Counted from the first letter of the stretch, positions 27,856 through 37,004 are shown. The stretch is 64,000 nucleotides of DNA from Paenibacillus_I sp035510375 (GCF_035510375.1 NZ_DATKHG010000076.1); one strand, 5' to 3'. Made by a program: numbers and translations. Notes: generated by a model not told the origin, from the sequence alone.

Positions 27856-27960
27856 TATAGTGCCTCCGATCGGTTGCTGACACTACCCATTCTAACAAAA
27901 AACGGCGCAATATAAAAACGGGGAGCGGGCTTTACAAAAGCGCCGAAGCATAAGAAAATA

Positions 27961-28032
27961 AGCGGGGGAGCTGTCCTCCTGGAAGAAGGCTCCGTATTTA
28001 CCGTAACGCTGCCGAAGGCGTTAAAAATAATC
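27961..28032 (+). pseudogene. Possible relic of a histidine-kinase C-terminus
   Basis: In the frame of the downstream DedA start, this stretch reads ...VLLEEGSVFTVTLPKALK. EEGSVFTVTLP matches the last strand motif (G-S-x-F-T-V-T-L-P) of HATPase domains. No other part of a kinase is recognisable upstream, so at most it is a remnant. The match is short and could be chance. Confidence 0.25.
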
Positions 28033-28047
28033 GTTCAGGGGTGTGGA

Positions 28048-28662
28048 ATGCAGAACTGGATTACCGATTTTATGGAGCAGTACGGTTATATCGGCATTTT
28101 GATCATGATTGCGCTGGAAAATGTATTTCCGCCGATTCCCTCGGAGGTCGTTCTGACGTTCGGCGGATTCATGACGACGCAGACGGCCATGACGGTACCC
28201 GGCGTCGTCGTGTTCGCTACCCTGGGCTCGGTGCTGGGGGCCGTCATCCTGTACTGGATCGGCCGCGCGCTCCACGTGGAGCGGCTCGAAGCGATCGTGG
28301 GGAGATGGGGACATATTCTCCGGGTCAAGAAGGAGGATATCCGCAAAGCGGATGCCTGGTTCGACAGGTACGGCCATTGGACCGTTCTGTTCTGCCGGAT
28401 GGTTCCGCTGATCAGAAGCCTGATTTCCATTCCCGCCGGCATGTCGGGCATGAATTTCGGGGTTTTCCTTCTTTACACCACGATCGGCACGCTGGTATGG
28501 AACATCGCCCTCGTGTGGGTGGGAGCGACTCTGGGAGAGAATTGGGAGGACATTCTTTCCTTTATGGACGTTTACTCCAACATTGCGTACGCGTTGATCG
28601 CTATGGCCGGGTTGGCCGTTATTTTCTACTTGATCCGCAAAAACAGAAAGCCCCGCAATTAG
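28048..28662 (+). CDS. DedA/SNARE-associated family membrane protein
   Basis: 204 aa with four to six hydrophobic segments. The DedA signature is present: ENVFPPIPSEVVLTFGGF near residues 25-42, and the amphipathic FDRYGHWTVLFCRMVPLIRSLISIPAGMSGM block around 110-140, with conserved Arg and Pro. DedA proteins are predicted lipid scramblases or flippases needed for envelope homeostasis; some promote undecaprenyl-phosphate or phosphatidylethanolamine transport. The ATG is preceded by a weak purine-rich site. A hairpin at 28793-28816 followed by a T-rich tract probably ends the transcript. Confidence 0.92.
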   Translation: MQNWITDFMEQYGYIGILIMIALENVFPPIPSEVVLTFGGFMTTQTAMTVPGVVVFATLGSVLGAVILYWIGRALHVERLEAIVGRWGHILRVKKEDIRKADAWFDRYGHWTVLFCRMVPLIRSLISIPAGMSGMNFGVFLLYTTIGTLVWNIALVWVGATLGENWEDILSFMDVYSNIAYALIAMAGLAVIFYLIRKNRKPRN

Positions 28663-28792
28663 CCGTATCGATATTGCGAAATTTCACAAGAAAACGGAGC
28701 GAATACGCGGGTTGGCCTGCTGGATCGCTTATATTCGGGCGACTTCGGCGCGGTAAGCCGGTATACCGCCGTATGCAAGTCCGCGTCACGTG

Positions 28793-28823
28793 ACCGGCAG
28801 TCGATGACTGGCCGGTTTGTTTG
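28793..28823 (+). terminator. Probable terminator downstream of the DedA gene
   Basis: ACCGGCAGTC pairs imperfectly with GACTGGCCGGT around GAT, followed by TTTGTTTGT. It lies about 130 nt past the DedA stop codon, before the small membrane-protein genes. Confidence 0.55.
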
Positions 28824-28919
28824 TCTCGCGCGGTTTCTAATTTGGCGATGAGTTTGCTATAATTAGGCTCGGTTGAGGGCGCGCATCATGACAAAATTGG
28901 CTGAAGGGATGGCTGGCTC

Positions 28920-29051
28920 ATGGGAGTACCGGCGGGCGTTTGGATCGCTGCGGTTATTATTGTTATCATTCTTGCTTGGATCACGTTCTGGGTCACCAAC
29001 AAGGCCTACTCGAAAAAGTGGGACGACCATGATAACGAGCGGGGCCAATAA
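28920..29051 (+). CDS. 43-residue single-pass membrane protein
   Basis: The reading frame starts MGVPAGVWIAAVIIVIILAW, continues as a transmembrane helix to about residue 26, and ends in a charged tail (SKKWDDHDNERGQ). GAAGGGA about 14 nt upstream could serve as ribosome site. The pattern of short N-terminus, one helix and acidic/basic tail is that of small Bacillales envelope proteins, but I cannot name it. The next gene follows after 29 nt with its own ribosome site, so they may be co-transcribed. Confidence 0.6.
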   Translation: MGVPAGVWIAAVIIVIILAWITFWVTNKAYSKKWDDHDNERGQ

Positions 29052-29080
29052 GACAACTTGGAAGCGGAGGATATCTTACT

Positions 29081-29362
29081 ATGTGGAAAACCCACGTCGG
29101 ACGGGTGCGAGGCGTCGGCTTGCTCGAAGGCGCTTCGTTCCTGGTTCTGCTTTTGATCGCCATGCCGCTTAAATACGGCGCTGGCATCGATGAAGCCGTC
29201 TTCGTCGTCGGCATGCTGCACGGCGTGCTGTTCGTGCTCTACTTGCTTGTCATCGCCCATGCGTTTTTCGCACGCCGCTTTTCGTTCGGCATGTCGGCTC
29301 TCGCCGTCGCCGCATCGATCGTGCCGTTCGGGCCGTTCTGGCTCGATCGCAAGCTTCGCTAA
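29081..29362 (+). CDS. DUF3817-type small integral membrane protein
   Basis: 93 aa with three predicted membrane helices (GLLEGASFLVLLLIAMPLKY, VFVVGMLHGVLFVLYLLVIAH, ALAVAASIVPFGPFWLD). The G-x-x-E-G-x-S-F-L-V-L-L start and H-G-x-L-F-x-L-Y-L centre match the DUF3817 family (YdzA-like); its function is not known to me. AGCGGAGG precedes the ATG. It converges on the GH51 gene with only 18 nt between stops. Confidence 0.85.
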   Translation: MWKTHVGRVRGVGLLEGASFLVLLLIAMPLKYGAGIDEAVFVVGMLHGVLFVLYLLVIAHAFFARRFSFGMSALAVAASIVPFGPFWLDRKLR

Positions 29363-29380
29363 AAAGCTGTAACTTAGCGG

Positions 29381-30871
29381 TCACATCCCGATAATGTTGA
29401 CGGAATGGGGCGCAAGCTCGATGACCGGCCCGCCGTTCCGGAGGGTTCCGTCGATCGGAACCGGGCGGACACGCTCCGGATTGTCTTTGTCGTTATAGGC
29501 GTCTTTGCTATCCGCGGCAAGGGAGATCCAGGATTTCACCGCTTCCCTTCCGTCCCTGCTTTGCAGTCTCAGCTTGACGGCTTTTTCCGGGTGGCGGTTG
29601 ATCAGCGAGAGCCGGACCTCGCCGGAATCTCCCGCAAGGGTGGCCGAGCAGTCCAGCACGGGGATGTCGGCAGAAGCTTCGCCGTGCCGCACCGACAAGG
29701 AAGGATTGCCCGCGATCCAACTGTCGATGACCCTGTCGCCGAGACCGTTCACATACATATCGAACACATGATAAGCGGGGCGAAGGACGATGCCGTTCTC
29801 ATGCGTCCGGATCAGGCCGCGTGTGTTGACCGAAGGCGCATAATTCGCCATGCCGACCAAATCGCTGTGCTTCAGGCACAGATTGAGGAAGCAGGCGCTG
29901 AACAGCGCATCGGCCATCGTGTAGGAATCGTCGAGATCGTTCAAGTCCCTTGTGCCGATGTAATCCTTCGGATCCGTGGCGGTATTCACGTTAGGATGAT
30001 GCCAGCCGCGCAAATTCCATTCGTCGAAGGCGACCCGGATTTTGCCCAGATAACCCATGACCCCTAAAATATGTCTCGTCGTCTGGATCTGATTTTCGAT
30101 TCGGGTCGTGTACAGCATGCAGGTTTCGTAATCGGACAAGCGGTTATCCTGCCAGAGCGGATCCCAATAGCCGTGGATCGACAACCAGTCCAGGAAAGGG
30201 CCGGCCTCGCGAAGCAAATGGATGTTCCAATCCAGGTCGGCGACGCTTGCGGCGAACAGCTCAATCGACGGATCGACGCGTTTCATCATTTTTGCCGATT
30301 CCCGCACGAATCTGCCCCATTCTTCGGGCGTCTTTGCGCCCATCTCGCCAGGCAGGTAGTTTTCATTGCCGATGCTCCAATAGGTGACGTTGTGCGGCTC
30401 GGCATGGCCGTTCGCCATCCGCAGCTTCGCCCATTTCCCTTCCGTCCGGAGGTTGCAGTATTCGACCCAATCGCTCATTTCCTCCGGCGTGCCGGTGCCG
30501 GCGTTCGTACAAATATAAGGCGCTGTCCCGAGCTTGCGGCAGAGGGCTATGAATTCATCCGTGCCGAACTCGTTGGTGTCTTCCACCCGCCAGGCTTTAT
30601 CGAAGTGCGGCTGCCTTTCCGGCCCGACACCGTCTTTCCAGTGATAAGCGGAGACGAAGCAGCCGCCCGGCCATCTGACTACGGGAGGACGAATTCGCTT
30701 CCACGCTTCAAGCACGTCCGTCCGGAAGCCGTGTTCATCCGAGAGCGGAGAACCCGGATTGAAGATGCCGCCGTAAATCTGGTTGTGGAAGTGCTCGATG
30801 AAATGACCGTAGATCCGCTCGTCCCTCTGTCCGGTTACACGGTCGGGATCGAAGACAACTTTGATTTCCAT
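29381..30871 (-). CDS. GH51 alpha-L-arabinofuranosidase (second, divergent copy)
   Basis: 496 aa, cytoplasmic (no signal peptide). GH51 enzymes remove terminal arabinofuranosyl groups with retention. Acid/base is Glu170 in WSIGNENYLPG and the nucleophile is Glu284 in VAFDEWNLRG. The N-terminal IYGHFIEHFHNQIYGGIF block is standard. AAAGGAG precedes the ATG. It lies just downstream of another GH51 gene in the same operon. It differs around the acid/base (NENYLPG versus NEMDGPWQIG), so the two probably have different side-chain or linkage preferences. Last gene of the arabinan operon. Confidence 0.93.
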   Translation of the reverse strand: MEIKVVFDPDRVTGQRDERIYGHFIEHFHNQIYGGIFNPGSPLSDEHGFRTDVLEAWKRIRPPVVRWPGGCFVSAYHWKDGVGPERQPHFDKAWRVEDTNEFGTDEFIALCRKLGTAPYICTNAGTGTPEEMSDWVEYCNLRTEGKWAKLRMANGHAEPHNVTYWSIGNENYLPGEMGAKTPEEWGRFVRESAKMMKRVDPSIELFAASVADLDWNIHLLREAGPFLDWLSIHGYWDPLWQDNRLSDYETCMLYTTRIENQIQTTRHILGVMGYLGKIRVAFDEWNLRGWHHPNVNTATDPKDYIGTRDLNDLDDSYTMADALFSACFLNLCLKHSDLVGMANYAPSVNTRGLIRTHENGIVLRPAYHVFDMYVNGLGDRVIDSWIAGNPSLSVRHGEASADIPVLDCSATLAGDSGEVRLSLINRHPEKAVKLRLQSRDGREAVKSWISLAADSKDAYNDKDNPERVRPVPIDGTLRNGGPVIELAPHSVNIIGM

Positions 30872-30900
30872 TGTTCCGGTGCTCCTTTCGCCGCGGCCCT

Positions 30901-32412
30901 TCAGCCCCGGTTCTTGCCGAGACGGATGACGTTCCAGGAATGCTTCGGCAGCACGGCCTCCAACAGGCCGTCGCGGGCGGAGGCGTTGCCGCCGTTATGG
31001 GGCTTGACGGCTTCCTGCTCCAGCGTATTCACGGCCTTCAGGTCTTCGTGCTCCAGGACGATATGCTCGATAACGCCGTAGCCCGGGTAACTGCGGATAT
31101 CGCACGCCAGGCTCAGCGATTCCTCGAGGCTGCGGTTAACGGCGATTAAGGTAATTTCCTCCAGCTCCGGATTATAGACAGCTGTGCTGTCCAAATAAGG
31201 CACATCAGTAAATTCCTTGGAATCGTATTTCGGCGACGAAATGACAGGCTGCAGCGCAATGCCCCTGCCATAGACCGAAGTGTGCAGGTACGGGTAGTAG
31301 ATCGTCTGCTTCCATGACCCGCCGCCATTGACCGTCATGATCGGCGCGATCACGTTGACGAGTTGGGCAAGGCAGGCGATTTTGACGCGGTCGGCATGCT
31401 TGAGCAGCGTGATCAGCATGCTGCCGACAAGCAGCGCGTCCTCGAACGTGTAGACGTCCTCCAGCTGGGGAGGCGCGACCGACCACGGCTCGATCTTTTT
31501 GTCCGCCTCGTTGGAGTGGAACCAGACGTTCCATTCGTCGAAGCTGAGGTTAAGCGTCTTCTTGCTGCGTTTCTTCGCTTTGATGTAGTCGCAAGTGGAT
31601 TTGATCGTCCGGATGAAATGGTCCAGATCGAGCGAATACGCCAGATAGCTGGCCGTGTCGCCGCTCCGGTTGCCGTAATACTGATGAAGCGAGACATAAT
31701 CGACGGCTTCATAGGTATGCTCCAGCGACGTCGCCTCGTACTGGGGAAAAGTTGGCATCGATGTGTTGGAGCTGCCGCAGGAGACAAGCTCGATCGTCGG
31801 ATCGACCCAGCGCATCACCTTCGCCGTCTCCAGCGCCAGGCGGCCGTATTCCTCCGCCGTTTTGTGTCCGATCTGCCAAGGGCCGTCCATCTCGTTGCCG
31901 AGGCACCAGGTTTTGATGGCATGCGGCTGGGCATAACCGTGCTGTTTCCGAAGATCGCTCCAATACGTGCCGCCCGGATGGTTGCAGTATTCGATCAGAT
32001 TGCGGGCTTCGTCGATGCCCCGCGTTCCGAGATTGACGGCCATCATCACTTCGGCCCCCACGCCGCGGGCCCAATCGACGAATTCATTCGTGCCGAATTG
32101 GTTCGTTTCGGTCGTGCGCCAGGCCAGGTCCAGCCGCCGCGGCCTATTCTCCCTCGGCCCCACGCCGTCCTCCCAGTTGTAGCCGGATACGAAGTTTCCG
32201 CCCGGATAGCGGACGATCGGGACCCGCAGGTCGCGGATCAGCTTGCTCACGTCCTGCCGGAAGCCGCTCTCGTCCGCCTCGGGATGACCCGGTTCGTAAA
32301 TGCCCCCGTATACCGCCCGTCCGAGATGTTCGATGAAAGAACCGTATATGCGGTTATCGATCTCGGCTACGGTAAAATCTTTTTCAAGCGTCATTTTCGC
32401 CTTGAGTGTCAT
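30901..32412 (-). CDS. abfA: GH51 alpha-L-arabinofuranosidase (AbfA type)
   Basis: 503 aa, no signal peptide, close in length and motifs to AbfA of Bacillus and Geobacillus. The acid/base is Glu174 in WCLGNEMDGPWQIGHKTAEEYG and the nucleophile Glu293 in LSFDEWNVWFH. The N-terminal RIYGSFIEHLGRAVYGGIYEPGHP is nearly diagnostic. It would release L-arabinose inside the cell from imported arabino-oligosaccharides. It sits between the transporter genes and the second GH51 gene on the same strand, consistent with an arabinan-utilisation operon. Confidence 0.96.
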   Translation of the reverse strand: MTLKAKMTLEKDFTVAEIDNRIYGSFIEHLGRAVYGGIYEPGHPEADESGFRQDVSKLIRDLRVPIVRYPGGNFVSGYNWEDGVGPRENRPRRLDLAWRTTETNQFGTNEFVDWARGVGAEVMMAVNLGTRGIDEARNLIEYCNHPGGTYWSDLRKQHGYAQPHAIKTWCLGNEMDGPWQIGHKTAEEYGRLALETAKVMRWVDPTIELVSCGSSNTSMPTFPQYEATSLEHTYEAVDYVSLHQYYGNRSGDTASYLAYSLDLDHFIRTIKSTCDYIKAKKRSKKTLNLSFDEWNVWFHSNEADKKIEPWSVAPPQLEDVYTFEDALLVGSMLITLLKHADRVKIACLAQLVNVIAPIMTVNGGGSWKQTIYYPYLHTSVYGRGIALQPVISSPKYDSKEFTDVPYLDSTAVYNPELEEITLIAVNRSLEESLSLACDIRSYPGYGVIEHIVLEHEDLKAVNTLEQEAVKPHNGGNASARDGLLEAVLPKHSWNVIRLGKNRG

Positions 32413-32482
32413 AGGATCGGATCACCTTTCGCAAGCCGGATTTGTTATTTCTGTGTTGTCAGTCAGTTCATCGGTTCGTCAG

Positions 32483-33331
32483 TCAACCTTTTACGCCGCC
32501 GGCCGTCATGCCCTCGATGAAATAGCGCTGGAAGAACAGGAACACGATCAGAATCGGGACGATCGCCATGACGGCGCCGGATATCAGCATGTCGAAATTG
32601 TTGCCGTACGGTGTCAGCAGGGTCGCAAGGCCGATCGGAATCGTCAGCTGCTCGGTCGTGCGCAGGACGATCAGCGGCCAGAGAAAGTTGTTCCAGGAGA
32701 ACAGCGCCTGCAGAATCGCCATGGATGAGAAGGCTGGCGCCATGAGCGGCATCATGATCCGGAAATAAGTGCCGAATTCGGTCGTGCCGTCCACGCGCGC
32801 GGCGTCCAGAAAATCCTTCGGCAGACCGCTCGCGTACTGGCGGAAGAAAAAGATCGGCAGCGGCGCCACAACGAACGGCAGGATGACCCCCCACATGCTG
32901 TTGATCAGCTTCAGGCCGATCGCCAGCTTATACAGCGGCAGCATAATGATTTCAAGCGGCACCATCATCGTAATCAGCACCAGCGCGAAAATGACGTTGC
33001 GGAACCGGAAGTTGTACACCGCCAGCGCATAACCCACCATGGAGGACAGCAGCAGGCATAGCACGGTATAGACCGCCGTAATGATCAGGCTGTTCATGTA
33101 CCAGGTGAGATAGAGCGACTCGCCCGAGAACAGATAGGTGTAGTTGCGCAGCGAAAATATTTCCGGACTCAGCTTCAGGTTGAGGCCGAACCGCATCAGC
33201 TCCTGGGCCGGCTTGAACGAAGCGATCGTCAGCGTGAGGAGCGGAAACACCGCGAACGCGGCAAAAACGGTGAACAGGAGGAGCAGCAGCACCCTGCTCA
33301 AGGACCATTTGGTGTTGTCGGCCGAATCCAT
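32483..33331 (-). CDS. araQ: ABC transporter permease, AraQ-like
   Basis: 282 aa with six predicted membrane helices and the EAA-type loop ASGLPKDFLDAARVDGTTEFGTYFRIMMPLM. The C-terminus FFQRYFIEGMTAGGVKG is standard for the MalG/AraQ group. GGAGGAG directly precedes the ATG, and the upstream permease ends in the same few bases, so the genes are coupled. Together with AraP- and AraN-like proteins it should import alpha-1,5-arabino-oligosaccharides; the sugar is inferred from the two GH51 genes. Confidence 0.93.
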   Translation of the reverse strand: MDSADNTKWSLSRVLLLLLFTVFAAFAVFPLLTLTIASFKPAQELMRFGLNLKLSPEIFSLRNYTYLFSGESLYLTWYMNSLIITAVYTVLCLLLSSMVGYALAVYNFRFRNVIFALVLITMMVPLEIIMLPLYKLAIGLKLINSMWGVILPFVVAPLPIFFFRQYASGLPKDFLDAARVDGTTEFGTYFRIMMPLMAPAFSSMAILQALFSWNNFLWPLIVLRTTEQLTIPIGLATLLTPYGNNFDMLISGAVMAIVPILIVFLFFQRYFIEGMTAGGVKG

Positions 33332-33334
33332 CGC

Positions 33335-34279
33335 CTACTCCTCCTTCCTGAACATGCCGAAAAATTTAAGCTGTCCGAGCGTAATGAGAAACGTGATGAC
33401 GAGCAGCGCGATGCCGACGGCCGAGCCGAGGCCGAGGTTGTTCTGCTCCAGCCCGTTGCGGTACAGGTAGCCGACGATCGTCAGGCCGATGTCGTTCGGC
33501 GAGCGGTTGCCGTTCCACAGCATGTAGCTCTCCGTGAACATGGAATAACCGCCGTAGATGCTGATCGTAAACACGTAGATGGTGATCGGCTTCAGCAGCG
33601 GAACCGTGATCCGGGCGAATTTATCCCAGGTCGATGCGCCGTCGATTGCCGCGGATTCGTACAATTCCTTCGGAATGTTCTGCAGCCCCGCCATGAAATA
33701 AAGCAGGTTGATGCCGATCCAGCGCCAGGCGGCCAGCGTGATCAGCGTAAACATCGCCAGGTTCTCCTTGCCGAGCCAGCGCTGTTTCTCGAAGCCGAGC
33801 GACGTGACGATCGAGTTCATCAGCGACCCTTCCAGCTCGCCGAAGGCCAGCCGGAAGATCGTGCCCGCGACCACAACGGATGTCAGCGCCGGGATGAACA
33901 GCGTGGAACGGAAAAAGTTTTTGGCGACCATCGCCTTCGAATTCAGGAAAACGGCCAAAATCAAAGGGATGGGGATCAGGATCAGAATCGAGTAGAACGT
34001 ATATTTGCTGCTGTTCAGGATCGCCTTGAAAAAAGTAGGGTTCCAAAGATCCTTATAATTGGCGAGCCCGATATAGCTGACCTGTCCGGGAAGCACTTCC
34101 TGAAAGCTCATATTGATAGCCGACAGGACCGGATACGCGAAAAATACGGCAAACGAGATGAGAAAAGGGAGCACGAAAAAATAAGGGGCGGCCTTCTGCG
34201 AGTACAAAATGCCGGACGACGTTTTGGCGGCTTTCGGCGTCTCTGTCCGTGCGACTGCATCAGGCGAGCTGGTTGCCAT
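33335..34279 (-). CDS. araP: ABC transporter permease, AraP-like
   Basis: 314 aa, six predicted membrane helices after an N-terminal cytoplasmic tail of about 30 residues. The coupling motif is IPKELYESAAIDGASTWDKFARITVPLLKP. AGGAGGG precedes the ATG. It lies between the binding-protein gene and the AraQ-like permease gene. The family is certain and the arabino-oligosaccharide role follows from the neighbours. Confidence 0.93.
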   Translation of the reverse strand: MATSSPDAVARTETPKAAKTSSGILYSQKAAPYFFVLPFLISFAVFFAYPVLSAINMSFQEVLPGQVSYIGLANYKDLWNPTFFKAILNSSKYTFYSILILIPIPLILAVFLNSKAMVAKNFFRSTLFIPALTSVVVAGTIFRLAFGELEGSLMNSIVTSLGFEKQRWLGKENLAMFTLITLAAWRWIGINLLYFMAGLQNIPKELYESAAIDGASTWDKFARITVPLLKPITIYVFTISIYGGYSMFTESYMLWNGNRSPNDIGLTIVGYLYRNGLEQNNLGLGSAVGIALLVITFLITLGQLKFFGMFRKEE

Positions 34280-34349
34280 CGCTGGCCCTCCTTTCGCGAA
34301 TAACGCGTCGCCGGCCCGGGCGGGCCGACGACGGGTTTTCGGCTTGCGT

Positions 34350-35690
34350 TTATTTCAACTGGCCGGCTGTTTCGCTCAGCACTTTGTCCGCATCCTCATT
34401 GTCCAGAAGCGTGCGCACGAGTACCGATGTCCGGAAGGCGTCGGAGATTGCCGGCGTCTTCTCGTTGATGTTTACGCCCTCGATTTCATCTTTCAACTCG
34501 ATCAGCACATCGAAGATGTCCGGACCGAAATAATCGGTGAATTTGTTCGGCTCGCTCAGCGCCGGGTCGTTCCATACGTCCGAACGGATCGGGTCGAAGC
34601 CGAGCTGCTTCCAGATTTCGATGTTGCCTTCTTTCGACAGCTTGGCGAAAGCGAGGAACGCTTTGGCCAGGTCCGGATTCTTCGATGTCTTCATGACCGC
34701 CGTGCCCGTACCGCCCATGCCCGCGGACCGCGGCTGCCCCTCTTCCCATGCCGGCATCGGCTTGATGATGATTTTGCCTTTCAGGTCGGGCATGTAATCG
34801 GTGAAGCGCCCCATGTACCACATCGGCATCCAAACGGAGGCGGCGCCGCCGCTGTTCATAAGGCCGTAGTATTCTTCCGTATGATGATTGCCCCCTGGCG
34901 CCGGAATCGCGATGCCCTGCTTCAGCAGGTTTTGCTGCCATTTGATCGGTTCCGCCACGATAGGACTCGTGATGTTGATTTGTCCGTCGGCCGTCTGGAG
35001 GTCGTCGTTGCCCGGCGCTTGGGAGACCTGCGGCCAGAGGGACCACAAGTCGGCGGTTTCGAGCGTGGTCATCGGAACTCCCGTTGCGTCAAGCACCTTT
35101 TTGCCCGCAGCCTCATAGTCCGCCCAAGTCTTGATATCGTCGGCGTTCACGCCGGCCTTGTCGAGAATTTCCTTATTGTAATAGATGACGGCCGCGCCGA
35201 CGTGAAAGTCGATGCCGTAATACTGGCCGTCCTTGGAGTAGATGTCGAGACGCGACTTGACCACATTGTTAATTTCCGGATCGATAACGTCGTTCAGCGG
35301 GAGAAGCTGCGGCTCTCCCTTGAGGAAGTTCGGGAACTTGTTGAGCTCGATATCCGCGATATCCGGCGCGCCGGTTCCGGATTGAAGCGCTACCAACAGC
35401 TTGTTGTGCATATCGTCATAAGGGAAAGTGTTGGCGACCAATTCGATTTGTTGGTCGGGATTGGCTTCGTTCCACCGTTTGGCCATTTCCTCATAAAACG
35501 TTTGATGCAGCTCGTTGAATGTCCAGAATTGCAGCTTCGTCGCCGAGCCGTTTGCCGTTCCGGCATTTTCCCCGGCTTCTCCGTCCGGGCTGCCGCTGTT
35601 GCCGCCGTTGCCGTTGCCGCCGGAGCAAGCCGACAGGATTGCCGTGAGCACCAGAAGAAGAGACAGCACCGTAACCAGTTGCTTTTTCAC
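34350..35690 (-). CDS. araN: Sugar-binding lipoprotein, AraN-like
   Basis: 446 aa from a GTG start with GAGGGGG about 8 nt upstream. The signal has lipobox ILSAC followed by a low-complexity linker (SGGNGNGGNSGSPDGEAGENAG), so it is lipid-anchored. The body is a family-1 solute-binding protein (LQFWTFNELHQTFYEEMAKRWNEANP..., SGTGAPDIADIELNKFPNFL). First gene of a minus-strand operon encoding binding protein, two permeases and two GH51 enzymes. No ATPase gene is present. The promoter region is shared with the divergent ArsR-type regulator. Confidence 0.93.
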   Translation of the reverse strand: MKKQLVTVLSLLLVLTAILSACSGGNGNGGNSGSPDGEAGENAGTANGSATKLQFWTFNELHQTFYEEMAKRWNEANPDQQIELVANTFPYDDMHNKLLVALQSGTGAPDIADIELNKFPNFLKGEPQLLPLNDVIDPEINNVVKSRLDIYSKDGQYYGIDFHVGAAVIYYNKEILDKAGVNADDIKTWADYEAAGKKVLDATGVPMTTLETADLWSLWPQVSQAPGNDDLQTADGQINITSPIVAEPIKWQQNLLKQGIAIPAPGGNHHTEEYYGLMNSGGAASVWMPMWYMGRFTDYMPDLKGKIIIKPMPAWEEGQPRSAGMGGTGTAVMKTSKNPDLAKAFLAFAKLSKEGNIEIWKQLGFDPIRSDVWNDPALSEPNKFTDYFGPDIFDVLIELKDEIEGVNINEKTPAISDAFRTSVLVRTLLDNEDADKVLSETAGQLK

Positions 35691-36050
35691 TTCTTTTCCC
35701 CCTCAATAAATAGGTTTGTATGCTTAACTCCGTCGGGAGTCGAAGCCGAATAGGGTGGAGATCGATCAGGCGAACGTTTAGGAAGGCATTTAGTTTAAAT
35801 AGATTTAAAACATTTTATGGTTTTATAATAAATATCCGATTTTTGTTTGTCAATATGAAAATGAATCCGTTTTCTATGAAAATTTTATTTAGGTTAGTTT
35901 AAAACAAATCGACATATTTCGCGTTTTTCAGTTTATAAATCGGCCTCAATTGCCTGTCGCAAATTGAAAACGAAGGTTGTGCTTCTCAATTTTTAGGTTT
36001 TGATTTATAATAAGCTAAAATAATCGCAGCTGGAGAGAGGGGGCGCATCA
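35691..36050. promoter_or_regulatory. Divergent AT-rich promoter region of the arabinan locus
   Basis: About 360 nt, clearly more AT-rich than the flanking genes. It holds an imperfect inverted repeat GTTTAAAT-AG-ATTTAAAAC (35793-35811) about 100 nt upstream of the binding-protein gene and a similar GTTTAAAAC half at about 35895-35903. Both are reasonable operators for the divergent ArsR-type regulator. I cannot fix the -10/-35 elements with confidence because the region has many AT-rich hexamers. Confidence 0.5.
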
Positions 36051-36971
36051 TTGATCCATATAAAGGAACTCCGCTCGGGCTTAAATATTTTTAAAGCATT
36101 GAGCTCCGAAATACGGATTGAAATATTGGAGCTGCTGACGAAGCACGACAGCCTTAACCTGAATGAGATTGCGGAGAAGCTCGGCCTCACCAACGGTGCG
36201 ATTACGATGCATATCAAGAAGCTGGAAGAAAGCGGACTGATCGATATTACGACGGCCGTCGGCCGGCATGGCATCCAGAAAATATGCTATTTGAACGAGG
36301 ACATGCTTTCCGTCGATCTGAAAAACAAGAGTGCGGAAAATGCGAACGTTTATGAGGTGGAGGTCAGGGTCGGACATTACTCCGATTATCATGCGGAATC
36401 GACCTGCGGCCTGGCTACCAAGGACAGCATTGTGGGGGAATTCGACAATCCCCGCTATTTTGCCGATCCGCAGCGGATCAACGCGGGTATCGTTTGGCTG
36501 ACGAGAGGATTTCTGGAGTACCGGATTCCGAATTATCTGAAGAAGAATCAGCATTTCAGCGAGCTTCAGTTCATTATGGAGCTCGGTTCGGAGGCGCCGG
36601 GCTACAACGACGATTATCCTTCGGACATTTCGTTCAGCGTGAACGGCGTGGAGGCGGGAGTATGGACCTCGCCGGGGGATTTCGGCAAGGAGCGAGGGAC
36701 GTACAACCCGGAATGGTGGCCGCCCCACTTGAACCAGTACGGGCTCATCAAGCTGCTGCGCATCAATGACAACGGCTCTTTTATCGACGGCTGCCTGATC
36801 TCCAATGTGACGATATCCGATCTTAAGCTGAAGCAGAACGCGGATATCAAATTCAGAATCGGCGTATCGGAAACCGGCCGTGCCGGCGGATTAACGATTT
36901 ACGGGGAAAACTTCGGCAACTACAAGCAGGACCTGATAGCCAGGGTTATCTATGATGTCGCGACTTCATGA
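36051..36971 (+). CDS. ArsR-type transcriptional regulator with large C-terminal sensor domain
   Basis: 306 aa from a TTG start; GGAGAGAGGGGG lies about 8 nt upstream. Residues 1-85 form an ArsR-like winged helix (FKALSSEIRIEILELLTKHDSLNLNEIAEKLGLTNGAITMHIKKLEESGLI). No metal-binding Cys pair is seen. Residues 95-305 form an all-beta domain with many aromatic residues (VWTSPGDFGKERGTYNPEWWPPHLNQYG), resembling a carbohydrate-binding jelly roll. This is not the usual ArsR plan. Its divergence from the arabino-oligosaccharide operon suggests it binds an arabinose-containing ligand and controls that operon. The domain reading is from pattern only. Confidence 0.8.
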   Translation: MIHIKELRSGLNIFKALSSEIRIEILELLTKHDSLNLNEIAEKLGLTNGAITMHIKKLEESGLIDITTAVGRHGIQKICYLNEDMLSVDLKNKSAENANVYEVEVRVGHYSDYHAESTCGLATKDSIVGEFDNPRYFADPQRINAGIVWLTRGFLEYRIPNYLKKNQHFSELQFIMELGSEAPGYNDDYPSDISFSVNGVEAGVWTSPGDFGKERGTYNPEWWPPHLNQYGLIKLLRINDNGSFIDGCLISNVTISDLKLKQNADIKFRIGVSETGRAGGLTIYGENFGNYKQDLIARVIYDVATS

Positions 36972-37004
36972 TGGAGTGACGGGAGGGTGCTTGGAACCCC
37001 GGTT

